Source: DAOTWA01 sp963702935
Lineage (GTDB): Bacteria > Chloroflexota > Anaerolineae > Anaerolineales > Anaerolineaceae
Direction: 5' to 3'
DNA: 64,000 bases
Assembly (NCBI GenBank): GCA_963702935.1
Contig: OY969772.1
Coordinates: 2,976,001 to 3,040,000 of the forward strand
Positions 1 to 8,415 of the stretch are shown here, piece after piece. The notes beneath the pieces were generated by a model. That model did not search any database. It was not told the origin of the DNA and worked only from the letters and a program-made list of their open reading frames with translations. Numbering within the stretch: the stretch's first letter is position 1; every line of letters starts with the position of its first letter. A program made the translations under genes and the position numbers.

Positions 1-269
1 ACCTGGATTCTTACGACCACAAGGTGGTGGCCAATTTCACCACCCCGGATGGGCGCATCAAGACTTTCCCGGCGCAGCACAAGAAATTCCAGGCCATCCT
101 GCGCTACGTGGTGCAGGCGTTCGAGCCCGGCCAGCGCTACACCGAGAAGCAGGTCAACGACATCCTTTCCCGCTATCACGAGGATACCGCCACGCTGCGC
201 CGCGAGCTGGTGGACGAGCGCCTGATGGCCCGCGAGGGTGGCGGCCGGTCGTATTGGCGGGTTAGCTGA
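1..269 (+). CDS. DUF2087 domain protein, C-terminal part (cut by window start)
   Basis: The reading frame is open from the first bases of the window, so the start lies outside. About 88 residues are visible and match the DUF2087 domain, a short module found alone or at the end of small transcriptional regulators. Family-like features are the 'PDGR' start, the central 'GQRYTEKQVNDIL' segment and the terminal 'LRRELVDE...YWRV'. Whether an N-terminal helix-turn-helix domain precedes it cannot be seen. A strong bidirectional terminator follows. Domain identification is from memory of the family; function is unknown. Confidence 0.75.
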   Translation, partial: LDSYDHKVVANFTTPDGRIKTFPAQHKKFQAILRYVVQAFEPGQRYTEKQVNDILSRYHEDTATLRRELVDERLMAREGGGRSYWRVS

Positions 270-290
270 ACGTCCTGGGAATTAAATAAA

Positions 291-331
291 AAGAGACCGG
301 CCGGTTATATTCTGGCCGGTCTCTTTTTTTT
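291..331. terminator. Bidirectional Rho-independent terminator
   Basis: A 12-bp perfect stem (AAGAGACCGGCC / GGCCGGTCTCTT) with an 11-nt loop is followed by a T run on the plus strand and by an A-rich side that reads as T on the minus strand. It lies between two convergent genes and probably ends both transcripts. Confidence 0.9.
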
Positions 332-337
332 ACTTGT

Positions 338-1558
338 TTAACGTTGCCTGGGCTTGAGCTTGAAGACCTCGTTTCCTGCCAGGCTGCCTTGCAGCGGAGC
401 CGCCGGCAGGCCCATCACGCGGCTGTTGGCGAAGTAACCGAAGTCGAAGGCGGTGTCCTCGCCGGATACCTTGCCGGGGATGGGCATCAGGCGCGCGGTG
501 AGCGGCTTGCCCAGGCGCAGGGCCAGGGCCGCCAGATCGAGCAGGATGGCAGTCAGGTGCTCGGCGGAGGTATTCCCCGGCAGGGGCAGGGTGTCCAGGC
601 CGGTGCCGCACACCGCCGAATACAGCAGCAAGTCGTTGACCGCCAGGATGCCGTGCCCGGCGCGCTCGGCCAGGACAGAATCTTCCAGGACGGGCAGCAT
701 GATCCCGCTGAAGCCGGCGCGCTGGAAGTGCGCCTGGTCCAGGGTATCTGCCAGGATGGCCGCCGCGGCCAGGGAGCCGGCCAATCCCACGGCCGGCGTG
801 CCGATCAGCTCCATGGCGTTCCCCAGGGAGATCTCCGGGCTGGGAAAGGGCGCCAGGGTGAAATCGATCCCGCCAAAGGGGAGGCCAAACTGGTTGGCGA
901 GCTCTTCCCCCACCTTGGTCAAGCCGGCGGCGTTCTTCTCCACGGCCTGCACCAGGCTGCGCCGGCCCTGGGACAGGCTGCTGGCCGTCTGAAAAGCCCC
1001 CACGGCCAGGTCGGCGGCTTCCGTGGCCAGGGCGAAGGTAGGCGTGTCTCCCTGGTGGTAGGCGGCCGGGAAGAAGGGCGAGCCGGGCGGGACGTTTGCC
1101 AGCGCGGTGAAGCGCAGGTTGGCGAAGCCGTCCGGCGTGACCGTGGAGGTGCGTTGGATCACTTCGGCGCAGGCGCGCACCGCCGGCAGGGAGATTCCCT
1201 CGCCAGGGGTGCCCATGATGCCCGAGAAGAAGACCGCCTGGGTGGCGCCCAAGACTTCCGGGATCAGCGCGTAGCTGTCCAGCCTTTCGGGCAGGGCCGG
1301 CCCCAGGGCCACGTACTCGAAGCCCTCTTCCTGGGCGGCTTTTTCCAGGGTCTGGGCCAGCTCCAGCAGCGGCTCGGGCCGCGTGGTGGCTACCATCTCC
1401 GGGAAGGGCAGGGTGGCCAGGCGCGTGGTCTGCACCGTGAAGCCCGCCGCCTCGTAGGCGCTGCGCGCGGCGCGGTTGAACTCGCCGGCCTTCTTGAGCG
1501 CGCTTTCGTCCAAAGGCCAGTGGGGGTTGAGAAAATAGGTGATCGTGCGGATGCGCAT
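338..1558 (-). CDS. DUF711 family protein
   Basis: A 406-residue protein of the DUF711 (UPF0210-like) family. Members are annotated only by domain name and their reaction is not known to me. Typical segments are the N-terminal 'MRIRTITYFLNP', the glycine-rich 'IMGTPGEGISLPAVRACAEVI' near residue 115, 'KVGEELANQFGLPFGGIDFTLAPFP', and 'AVCGTGLDTLPLPGNTSAEHL' near residue 315. The ATG is preceded by GGAGG at 8-nt spacing. The gene lies just downstream of the SpoU methylase on the same strand and may share its transcript. No catalytic claim can be made from sequence alone. Confidence 0.8.
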   Translation of the reverse strand: MRIRTITYFLNPHWPLDESALKKAGEFNRAARSAYEAAGFTVQTTRLATLPFPEMVATTRPEPLLELAQTLEKAAQEEGFEYVALGPALPERLDSYALIPEVLGATQAVFFSGIMGTPGEGISLPAVRACAEVIQRTSTVTPDGFANLRFTALANVPPGSPFFPAAYHQGDTPTFALATEAADLAVGAFQTASSLSQGRRSLVQAVEKNAAGLTKVGEELANQFGLPFGGIDFTLAPFPSPEISLGNAMELIGTPAVGLAGSLAAAAILADTLDQAHFQRAGFSGIMLPVLEDSVLAERAGHGILAVNDLLLYSAVCGTGLDTLPLPGNTSAEHLTAILLDLAALALRLGKPLTARLMPIPGKVSGEDTAFDFGYFANSRVMGLPAAPLQGSLAGNEVFKLKPRQR

Positions 1559-1590
1559 AAAGTCCTCCGGTGTGGGATAGACGGCGGTGA

Positions 1591-2391
1591 TTAGCTGGAT
1601 GCGGGAGAGCGGCGCTGCCTGACCACTTCGAACAGCAGGATGCCGGCAGCCACCGCCGCGTTGAGCGATTCACTCTCGCCGGGCATGGGGATGTGCAGCA
1701 GGTCGTCGGCCAGGGCGCGCCCGGCTGGGGTGGCGCCTTCGGCTTCGCCGCCGATCAGGAGGGCCACCGGCCGGCGCAGGTCGGACTGCCAGTAGGGCTG
1801 GCCTCCCTCCGCTTCGGCCAGATACACGTGCAGCCGCTCTCCCTTGGACCCTTCTTGGGTCAGGGCGCGGATTTGCTCCCAGCCCAGGGCGTAAATGGGT
1901 AGGCGGAAGTGAGCCCCCATGGCGGCGCGCAGCACTTTGGGAGCCAGAGCGTCCGCCGTGCCCGGGCCCAGGAAGACGGCTTGCGCGCCGGCTGCCGCCG
2001 CCGTGCGCAACAAAGTGCCCAGGTTGCCGGGGTCGCGCAGGCTATCCGCGATCACGACGAAGTCGAGCTTTTCCGGAAGGGGCAGCTCGCGGGCAGGCAG
2101 CACGGCCAGAATGCCCTGGGAAGTCTCGGTTGCGCTGAGCGCCTGCATGACGCTCTCCGCCGCCTGCTCGACCTCCACCCCTGCCTGGGCGAATTTCTGC
2201 ACCAGGTCGTGGCCGCGCGGGCTGGTCTCCGCGCTGAAGAGCACCAGCTCCGGCGGCCAGCCTGAAGCCAGGGCCTCTTCCGCCAGGCGCACGCCCTCTA
2301 CCACGAAAGCGCCCTGCTCGCGCCGCTCTCGTGGGCGGGCCAGCAGGGCCTTCACGCGCTGAATTTTGGGGTTCTGGGACGAGGTAATCAT
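1591..2391 (-). CDS. SpoU/TrmH-family RNA 2'-O-methyltransferase
   Basis: A 266-residue SPOUT methyltransferase that should transfer a methyl group from S-adenosylmethionine to a ribose 2'-OH in rRNA or tRNA. The N-terminal substrate-binding domain has the usual 'KIQRVKALLARPRERREQGAFVVEG'. The knotted catalytic domain carries motif 1 ('SLRDPGNLGTLLRTAAAAG', around residues 137-156), motif 2 ('LLIGGEAEG') and motif 3 ('IPMPGESESLNAAVAAGILLFE'). The target nucleotide cannot be told from sequence; this subgroup resembles the 23S rRNA methylases (RlmB/TsnR type). It sits 34 nt downstream of the macro-domain gene, probably in one operon. Confidence 0.9.
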   Translation of the reverse strand: MITSSQNPKIQRVKALLARPRERREQGAFVVEGVRLAEEALASGWPPELVLFSAETSPRGHDLVQKFAQAGVEVEQAAESVMQALSATETSQGILAVLPARELPLPEKLDFVVIADSLRDPGNLGTLLRTAAAAGAQAVFLGPGTADALAPKVLRAAMGAHFRLPIYALGWEQIRALTQEGSKGERLHVYLAEAEGGQPYWQSDLRRPVALLIGGEAEGATPAGRALADDLLHIPMPGESESLNAAVAAGILLFEVVRQRRSPASS

Positions 2392-2425
2392 AAAGGCGGG
2401 CGATTGAGATCGGAGAACCGGGGCT

Positions 2426-3004
2426 TCAGGCCGCCGGGTTGCTCCCCGGCCAGGCTCTGAAGACCTTCAGGAAGGCTTCCAGGGTAGCCGGGTCGAGCAG
2501 GGTCAGACGGATGACGCTCAGGCCGGACTCTGGGTGTTCGGCCAGGTAGGCGTGGATGGCTTCCAGGATCACACCCGCGGCGCGCTCCTTGGGGAAGCCG
2601 AAGATGCCCGTGGAGATGGCCGGGAGGGCCAGCGTGGCAAGCTTCAACTGGTCGGCCAGGCGCAGACAGCCGGTCACGGCGGCCTCCAGCTTTTCGTCTT
2701 CGTCCCCGCTGCCCCACACTGGGCCGACGGCGTGAAGCACGTAGCGGCAGGGCAGCTTTCCCCCGCTCGTGTAGGCCGGCTGGGCGTGGCTCACCGGCCC
2801 GTGCCGCCGCACCCAGGCCAGGCTCTCCGCCTGGATCTGCGGGCCGCCGCGCCGGGAGATGACGCCGGCCACACCGCCGCCGTGCAGGAGCTGCTCGTTG
2901 GCGGCGTTGACGATTGCATCGACGCGCTCCTGGGTGAGGTCGCCGGAGACGATCTCCAGCGTCTGCCCGGAAGGAAAGACGACCTTTTCGAGAACGGTGT
3001 TCAC
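2426..3004 (-). CDS. Macro domain protein, probable (O-acetyl-)ADP-ribose deacylase
   Basis: A 192-residue, single macro-domain protein. The ADP-ribose binding loops are visible: 'DAIVNAANEQLLHGGGVAGVI' near residue 28 and 'ALPAISTGIFGFPKERAAGVILEAI' near residue 125. Such proteins bind ADP-ribose and often remove O-acetyl groups or mono-ADP-ribose from proteins; which of these applies here is inference. The start is GTG with GGAG upstream. The gene precedes the SpoU methylase. Confidence 0.88.
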   Translation of the reverse strand: MNTVLEKVVFPSGQTLEIVSGDLTQERVDAIVNAANEQLLHGGGVAGVISRRGGPQIQAESLAWVRRHGPVSHAQPAYTSGGKLPCRYVLHAVGPVWGSGDEDEKLEAAVTGCLRLADQLKLATLALPAISTGIFGFPKERAAGVILEAIHAYLAEHPESGLSVIRLTLLDPATLEAFLKVFRAWPGSNPAA

Positions 3005-3040
3005 GCAGTCTTCTCCATAACATCCGAATTTTACCCCAAA

Positions 3041-3073
3041 TAAAAAAACGAGACGACCTGCGTCGTCCCGTTT
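3041..3073 (-). terminator. Terminator of infC-rpmI-rplT operon
   Basis: On the minus strand an 11-12 bp stem (AAACGGGACGAC / GTCGTCTCGTTT, one mismatch) with a 4-nt loop is followed by TTTTTTTA. It lies 25 nt after rplT. Confidence 0.85.
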
Positions 3074-3097
3074 CGGGTAAGTCGAGAGAAGGGTATT

Positions 3098-3448
3098 TTA
3101 AGCAGTTTTGGCTTTGGCCACCACGGCGGAGAATGCCTGCGGATCGCGCACGGCCATGTCGGCCAGCATTTTGCGATTGAGCAGGATGCCGGCCTCTTTC
3201 ATGCCGTGGATCAGGCGGCTGTAGGTGGTATCGTTCAAGCGCGCGGCCGCGTTGATGCGGGCGATCCACAGCTTGCGCAGATCGCGCCTGCGCGTGCGGC
3301 GGTCACGATAGGAATACCACAGCGCCTTCAACATAGTCTCATTGGCGCGGCGGAAGAGGCGATGCCGGGTGCCAAAGTAACCCCGGTTCATTTTTAATAT
3401 TTTCTTATGGCGGAGATGGCCGTGCGGGCCACCCTTTACACGAGGCAT
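3098..3448 (-). CDS. rplT: 50S ribosomal protein L20
   Basis: A 116-residue L20, the usual length. 'MPRVKGG...RHKKILK...GYFGTRHRLFRRANE' and 'RDRRTRRRDLRKLWIARINAAAR' are hallmark segments of this early-assembling 23S rRNA-binding protein. It is the last gene of the conserved infC-rpmI-rplT operon. In other bacteria L20 represses this operon by binding its mRNA; I did not identify such a site here. Confidence 0.97.
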   Translation of the reverse strand: MPRVKGGPHGHLRHKKILKMNRGYFGTRHRLFRRANETMLKALWYSYRDRRTRRRDLRKLWIARINAAARLNDTTYSRLIHGMKEAGILLNRKMLADMAVRDPQAFSAVVAKAKTA

Positions 3449-3551
3449 AATTTACTCCTTTGCGAACCCCTGGGCGCCGGTATTCACTGACCCGTTGCTT
3501 GCACCCAACAGCCGCACCAATCTTTGGATACGATCGACCCGGAAGAGAAGC

Positions 3552-3782
3552 TTAATCTTCCATATTAGGGGCCAGGCGATTTACGCGCTTGATGGTCTTC
3601 TTGCCTTTCACCACGACCATCTCCGTAAACAGCGCCTTGGTGCGCTCGGAAGTGCGGCGGCGCATATGGCTTTTGCCGCCCTTCGTGCGCACCAATTTCC
3701 CCGACCCGGTCAGGCGGAACCGCTTCGAGGTCGCCTTGTGGGTCTTCAGCTTGTACTTGCCTTCTTTTTGCTTGCGGGGCAC
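3552..3782 (-). CDS. rpmI: 50S ribosomal protein L35
   Basis: A 76-residue L35. The core 'KLKTHKATSKRFRLTGSGKLVRTKGGKSHMRRRTSERTKALF' is clear. It carries about ten extra N-terminal residues ('MPRKQKEGKY') compared with the usual 64-66 residue protein. It sits between infC and rplT, 79 nt downstream of the former. Confidence 0.96.
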   Translation of the reverse strand: MPRKQKEGKYKLKTHKATSKRFRLTGSGKLVRTKGGKSHMRRRTSERTKALFTEMVVVKGKKTIKRVNRLAPNMED

Positions 3783-3861
3783 GGGCTGCTACTCCTCTCA
3801 ACAAAATTCTGCGGCTTGCTCTCGCAGCCGCAGTCCATCACAACAGGGCTTGAGAATCTTC

Positions 3862-4410
3862 TTATCCGGCAACTTCGGCGACTTGTTTCTTCTTGGCGCC
3901 CTTGGAGGGCACCAGGATCATCAACATGGTGCGTCCTTCCATCATGGGAGCCTGTTCGATGACGCCTACGTCCGCCAGGTCCTCGGCGATTTCCTTCAGG
4001 TCTTCTAGCGCCAGCTCCGGGTAAGAAATTTCCCGGCCGCGAAAGCGCACGGTCACCCGCACCTTCATCCCATCCAGCAGCCAGCGGCGCGCATCGCGCA
4101 TTTTAAAGGAGCGATGATGCTCGTTGGTTTTGGGCCTCAGGCGGATTTCCTTGACCTCGATCTTGGTCTGCGCTTTGCGCGCTTCGCGCTCTTTCTTGGT
4201 CTTCTCGTACAGGAATTTGCCAAAATCCATCACCCGGCACACCGGGGGCGTTGCGCTTGGCGCAACCTCCACGAGGTCGAGCTCTGCGTCTCTGGCGATC
4301 CGCAGGGCCTGGTCGATGGAAACGACGCCAACATTTTCCCCTTTCGGACCGATCAAACGCACCTCAGGGACCTTTATGGTTTCGTTGACCCGATAATTTG
4401 TCGCGCTGAT
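3862..4410 (-). CDS. infC: Translation initiation factor IF-3, apparent ATC start codon
   Basis: IF-3 keeps 30S and 50S subunits apart and proofreads the start codon. The conserved N-terminal motif 'SATNYRVNETIKVPEVRLIGPKGENVG' continues upstream of the first ordinary start codon (GTG at 4362, which would cut into the N domain). Reading back, the frame reaches ATC at 4410, preceded by AAGGAG at 4417-4422 with a 6-nt spacer. No ATG, GTG or TTG fits there. Rare AUU/AUC starts are known in infC of other bacteria and allow IF-3 to limit its own translation. This gives 182 residues. The C domain ('MKVRVTVRFRGREISYPELALEDL') is normal. Confidence 0.9.
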   Translation of the reverse strand: MSATNYRVNETIKVPEVRLIGPKGENVGVVSIDQALRIARDAELDLVEVAPSATPPVCRVMDFGKFLYEKTKKEREARKAQTKIEVKEIRLRPKTNEHHRSFKMRDARRWLLDGMKVRVTVRFRGREISYPELALEDLKEIAEDLADVGVIEQAPMMEGRTMLMILVPSKGAKKKQVAEVAG

Positions 4411-4471
4411 AAGATTCTCCTTAAAACAAGATAATATTACCGAGAAATTGCGTCGGCTTTAGGCCAGTACG

Positions 4472-4501
4472 ATGATACCACAAACCTTTACAAATCGTCA
4501 A
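4472..4501 (-). promoter_or_regulatory. Candidate promoter for infC operon
   Basis: On the minus strand TTGACG is followed after 18 nt by TATCAT, about 60 nt upstream of the infC start and just past the thrS stop codon. It would give the ribosomal operon its own promoter. Confidence 0.55.
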
Positions 4502-4517
4502 CAAAAACAGGGGCAGT

Positions 4518-6318
4518 TTAGACGCCTGCCTCGATTTCCTGACGGGAACGCTCCAGAAAGTCCTCCAGGCTGATCGGGCCGGGGTTTTCGCCCGAGCGCA
4601 GGCGCAGGGCCACCTGCTCCTGCTCGATTTCCTTATCGCCTACCACGAGCATGTAAGGGATTTTCTGCCCCTGCGCGTCGCGGATCTTGGCGTTCATGCG
4701 TTCGCTGCGCTCGTCGACTTCCACGCGCAGCCCGGCGGCGGTCAGCTTCGCGGCCACCTGGTGGGCGTACGGCATGTGCCGGTCGGCGATGGGGATGACG
4801 ATGGCCTGCACGGGGGCCAGCCAGACCGGGAAGGCGCCGGCGAAGTGCTCGATGATCACGCCCAGGAAGCGCTCCGTGGTGCCGGTCACGGCGCGGTGCA
4901 GCACCACCGGCGTGTGCTCCTGGCCGTCCTCGCCGATGTAGGTCAGGCCCAGGCGCGCCGGTTGGATGAAGTCCACCTGGATGGTGGAGAGCTGCCAGTC
5001 GCGGCCCAGCACGTCGCGCGCCAGGAAATCGGCCTTGGGGCCGTAGAAGGCGGCTTCGCCGATAGCCTCGAAGTAATCCACACTGGTTGGCTTCCATGGC
5101 AGAGCGCAGCGCGGCTTCGGCCTTCGACCACTTCTCGTCGTCCTTGACGTACTTGCCGCCCTCGCCGCGCAGCGAGAGGCGCACGCGGTAGTCGTTGAAG
5201 TTATAGCGGTCGAGCACTTCGCGGATCAGGTTGAGGCCGAGGGCGAACTCGCTCTCGATTTGCTCCGGGGTGCAGAAGATGTGGCAGTCGTCTTGCGTCA
5301 GCGAGCGCACGCGCGTCAGGCCGGTCAGCTCGCCCGTCTTCTCGTAGCGGTAAAGCGTGGCGAATTCGGCGAAGCGCAGCGGCAGCTCGCGGTAAGAATG
5401 CAGCCCCATCTCGTTGTAAGAGCGTCATGTGGCTGGGGCAGTTCATCGGCTTGAGGCGGAAGGCCACATTCTCGTCCACCATGGGTGGGAACATGGAATC
5501 TTTGTAGTTGTCGTAATGGCCGGAGCGCTTGTATAAGTCTTCCTTGACCACGTGTCCCGTCCACACGTGCTGATAGCCGTAGCGCGTCTGCACGTCGCGC
5601 ACGTAGGTCTCCATCAGGTGGCGCAGCATCTCGCCCTTGGGGGTGAAGAGCGGCAGGCCCGGGCCAACGTCTTCCGAGAAGTAGAACAGGCCCAGCTCCT
5701 TGCCCAGCTTGCGGTGGTCGCGCTTGCGCGCTTCTTCCAGCTTCCACAGGTAGTCGTCCAGCTCCTCCGGCGTCTCCCAGGCCGTCCCGTAGATGCGCTG
5801 CAGCATGGGCTTGTGCTCGTCGCCGCGCCAGTAGGCGCCGGCGATGTTCATCAGCTTGATGGCCTTGGGATTGATCTGCTCCGGTGTTTTCCACGTGCGG
5901 CCCGCGGCACAGGTCGATGAAGGGGTCGTCTTTGTAAGTGGAGATATCCGGCTTCTCCTGCAGCGGGTTGCCGTATTCGTCCAGGCCGCCTTTTTCCAGG
6001 CCGTCGATCAGCTCCAGCTTGTAGGGCTGGTCGTTGAAGATGTGGCGGGCTTCGTCGGCGGAAACTTCCTCGCGTACGAAGGTGCTGGCGCGAGGTGATG
6101 ATCTCGCGCATGCGCTTTTCGATCTTTTCCAGGTCTTCGGGCGTCAGGGGGCGCGGCAGGTCGAAATCGTAGTAAAAGCCGTCCTCGATAGGCGGTCCAA
6201 TGGCGACCTTACCATTCGGGAACATCTCCAGCACGGCCTGCGCCATGATATGCGCGGCCGAATGGCGAATGCGATAAAGGTGCGTGTCTTCGTAACGCTC
6301 TTGTTTTTTCTCGGCCAT
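4518..6318 (-). CDS. thrS: Threonyl-tRNA synthetase, with four +1 frameshifts in this sequence
   Basis: Charges tRNA-Thr. The protein is split across frames but collinear: N2 editing domain ('HSAAHIMAQAVLEMFPNGKVAIGPPIEDGFYYDFDLP'), catalytic core ('MNIAGAYWRGDEHKPMLQRIYG', 'RLKPMNCPSHM', 'SYRELPLRFAEFATLYRYEKTGELTGLTRVRSLTQDDCHIFC') and anticodon-binding domain at the end. Breaks lie near 6088, 5878, 5418 and 5083. Each is repaired by removing one base, and the total then becomes 1797 nt (598 residues). An essential gene with four same-direction indels points to sequence error. The protein starts directly with the N2 domain, so the usual N-terminal TGS domain is absent. It is preceded by a T-box leader. 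Confidence 0.93.
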
Positions 6319-6339
6319 TTCAATCTCCTTGCTTTAAAC

Positions 6340-6589
6340 AAAAACCTCCCGCCCCACTGGGGCGAGAGCTAACGCTCGCGCGGTTCCACCCAGATTGGCC
6401 GACGTCCCGGCCATCTCTTGGAGACGGATAACGGTGTCTGTCCGTTCCCCTTACTGGGGGCCTCTGGCCCTTTTCGGGTTCCCGCTCGCGGGTGGTTTTC
6501 GCCGGTGCGCCTCCGAAGGGGATTCTCAGTCTGTGCTCCCCTCTCCCTGGCGGAATGCTGCCGGTTACTCGTCCCGGTCATCGCGTTTC
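6340..6589 (-). promoter_or_regulatory. T-box riboswitch leader of thrS
   Basis: On the minus strand the T-box core GGGTGGAACCGCG lies at 6379-6391. It is followed by a terminator stem (6340-6367: CTCTCGCCCC / GGGGCGGGAG, then GTTTTTGTTT), 20 nt before the thrS ATG. This is the classic arrangement in which uncharged tRNA-Thr base-pairs with the T-box and prevents termination. ACC triplets, the Thr codon expected in the specifier loop, occur in the upstream stem region, but I could not place the specifier with certainty. The leader begins directly after the tRNA-Val gene. Confidence 0.88.
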
Positions 6590-6666
6590 TGGTGGGCGGT
6601 ATAGGACTCGAACCTACGACCTTTGCGATGTCAACGCAACGCTCTAACCAACTGAGCTAACCGCCC
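6590..6666 (-). tRNA. tRNA-Val (anticodon GAC), CCA encoded
   Basis: A complete cloverleaf on the minus strand: acceptor stem GGGCGGT/ACCGCCC, D arm AGCTCAGTTGGTTAGAGC, anticodon stem TTGCG/CGCAA with loop TTGACAT (anticodon GAC), T arm GTAGG-TTCGAGT-CCTAT. The 3' CCA is present in the DNA. Confidence 0.95.
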
Positions 6667-6723
6667 GCATCGTGGTTGCATTATACATAATGCCGCTGAA
6701 ATTCGCAAGGGATTTTGCCATCT

Positions 6724-6751
6724 TGTAAATTTGAAACATACGTTCTATAAT
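6724..6751 (+). promoter_or_regulatory. Candidate promoter, possibly giving a leaderless mRNA
   Basis: TTGTAA and a perfect TATAAT are 16 nt apart. The expected transcription start falls at about 6758, exactly on the ATG of the radical SAM gene, and no Shine-Dalgarno sequence is visible. Confidence 0.5.
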
Positions 6752-6757
6752 GAGTAC

Positions 6758-7963
6758 ATGGATGCCTTTCAGAAACTTGCCCAGCTTGGCGATTATATGG
6801 GATTCGAGCCGGCCGAGGAGCAGCGCATGTCCCCTCCGGCTCGCGACGCCTTTACGCCTGTAGGTGAGGGGGTCGAAGTCCCGGCCTGCTACTCGCCCGG
6901 CCAGCCGGCCCACAAGGAGACTTACCCCATCCATAACGCCATCATGCCCGGCGGCAAGCGCATTGCCTTGTTGAAGACCTTGCTCACCTCGGCTTGCGAG
7001 CGCGACTGTTATTACTGCTGTTTCCGCGCGGGGCGCGATTTTCGGCGCACCACCTTCAAGCCGGAAGAGATGGCCAACGCCTTCATGGGCCTGCATCGCG
7101 CGCGCAAGGTGCAGGGCCTCTTCCTGAGCTCCGGGGTGGCCGGGGGCGGCGTGCGTACCCAGGATCGCTTGCTGGATACGGCCGAGATCCTGCGCAAGAA
7201 GCTCGGCTTTCGCGGCTACCTGCACCTCAAGATCATGCCCGGCGCCGAGCGCGCCCAGGTGGAGCGCGCCATGCAGCTCGCCGACCGCGTCTCGGTCAAC
7301 CTGGAAGCGCCCAATACGGCGCGGCTGGCGCACCTGGCGCCCCACAAGATCTTTATGGAAGAGCTGCTGCGCCCCTTGCAGTGGGTGGAGGAGATCCGCA
7401 AGAGCCAGCCGGGCGGGTTGGGCTGGAACGGCCGCTGGCCGTCGATCTCCACTCAATTTGTGGTGGGCGCGGTGGGCGAGAGCGACCTGGAGCTGCTGAA
7501 CACCACCGCTTACCTGCATCGCAGCCTGCGTTTGGCGCGCGCTTATTTCTCCGGATTCTCTCCGGTGCTGGATACTCCGCTGGAAAACCTGCCGCCGGTC
7601 AACCCCTGGCGCGAGCACCGCCTGTACCAGGCTTCTTTCCTGCTGCGGGATTACGGCTTCGATCTGGAAGAGCTGCCCTTTACCCAGGAGGGGTACCTGC
7701 CCCTGGGCCAGGATCCCAAGCTGGCCTGGGCCCAAAGCAACCTGAGCGAGATGCCGGTAGAGATCAACCGGGCGGAGCGTAACCAGTTGCTGCGCATTCC
7801 CGGCATCGGCCCCAAGAGCGCCCAGGCCATCCTGGCTGCCCGGCGGGCCGGCCAGTTGCGCGACCTCAAGCAGTTGCGCTCGATGGGGGTCAGCGTTGGG
7901 CGGGCTGCGCCCTTCGTTCTCCTGGACGGCAAGCGTCCGCCTCAACAATTGACTTTGTGGTAA
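6758..7963 (+). CDS. Radical SAM protein with helix-hairpin-helix domain (putative DNA modification/repair family)
   Basis: About 401 residues. The iron-sulfur motif CxxxCxxC is seen as 'CERDCYYC', followed by 'RTTFKPEEMANAFM...GLFLSSGV' and 'GFRGYLHLKIMPGAERAQVERAMQLADRVSVNLEAPN', which match the family named putative DNA modification/repair radical SAM protein, often linked to a uracil-DNA glycosylase. The C-terminus has a HhH DNA-binding motif ('LLRIPGIGPKSAQAILAARRAGQL'). Substrate and reaction are not known. I chose ATG 6758 over an upstream TTG because of the promoter position. No glycosylase gene is next to it; a DUF6504 gene follows by 10 nt. Confidence 0.85.
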   Translation: MDAFQKLAQLGDYMGFEPAEEQRMSPPARDAFTPVGEGVEVPACYSPGQPAHKETYPIHNAIMPGGKRIALLKTLLTSACERDCYYCCFRAGRDFRRTTFKPEEMANAFMGLHRARKVQGLFLSSGVAGGGVRTQDRLLDTAEILRKKLGFRGYLHLKIMPGAERAQVERAMQLADRVSVNLEAPNTARLAHLAPHKIFMEELLRPLQWVEEIRKSQPGGLGWNGRWPSISTQFVVGAVGESDLELLNTTAYLHRSLRLARAYFSGFSPVLDTPLENLPPVNPWREHRLYQASFLLRDYGFDLEELPFTQEGYLPLGQDPKLAWAQSNLSEMPVEINRAERNQLLRIPGIGPKSAQAILAARRAGQLRDLKQLRSMGVSVGRAAPFVLLDGKRPPQQLTLW

Positions 7964-7973
7964 GATCGATTGC

Positions 7974-8336
7974 ATGGAGTTGAAGCCCCTGCGGTTCATC
8001 GGCGAGCCGATCCAGGTGATTTTCGATGCGCCTCCGGCGTTGGAGAAGAAGCCGGGCTGCCCGGACGCCTTCACCTGGCGCGCTGAAACCTACCCCATCA
8101 CGACTCTATTGGCCGCATGGTTCGATTTCCAGCGCCGCGGGCGCATGGCGCGCAACATGCAGCCCCAGCACGCGGCGGTCGCTGAGGGCCGGGGCTCCTG
8201 GGGGGTGGGACGTTATTTCTTCCGGGTGCAAACCGAAAACGGCCAGATCTTCGAGATCTACTACGACCGCGCGCCTAAGGACGTGGACGCGCGCAAGGGG
8301 AGCTGGATGCTGGTGTGTGAATATACAGCGGGGTAA
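7974..8336 (+). CDS. DUF6504 family protein
   Basis: A 120-residue soluble protein with 'FIGEPIQVIFDAPPALEKKPGCPDAFTWRAETYPI' and 'RNMQPQHAAVAEGRGSWGVGRYFFRVQTENGQIFEIYYDRAP', which fits DUF6504. I recall such proteins near Y-family DNA polymerase genes, but hold that loosely. It probably shares a transcript with the upstream radical SAM gene. Function unknown. Confidence 0.65.
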   Translation: MELKPLRFIGEPIQVIFDAPPALEKKPGCPDAFTWRAETYPITTLLAAWFDFQRRGRMARNMQPQHAAVAEGRGSWGVGRYFFRVQTENGQIFEIYYDRAPKDVDARKGSWMLVCEYTAG

Positions 8337-8387
8337 AAACTTCTTCTTAAGAAATCCTAAGATTTGTTTTGAAAAATAAATATACTA

Positions 8388-8415
8388 TTGACAAAAATCA
8401 ATTTCATGCTAGAAT
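8388..8415 (+). promoter_or_regulatory. Sigma-70-type promoter for the DUF2089 operon
   Basis: A perfect TTGACA and TAGAAT, 16 nt apart, lie in an AT-rich stretch. The heptamer TTGACAA recurs 37 nt downstream (8425-8431), so a second start or a repeated binding site is possible. The 5' leader to the gene would be about 105 nt. Confidence 0.7.

Noticed and set aside
344..1594. Long plus-strand open frame antisense to the DUF711 gene
   Set aside because: Gln/Gly-rich shadow translation with no family features; the minus-strand gene has an RBS and family motifs.
4518..6318. Programmed frameshifting or pseudogenisation of thrS
   Set aside because: Four independent same-direction shifts without slippery-site logic, in an essential gene with otherwise intact motifs, fit sequence error better.
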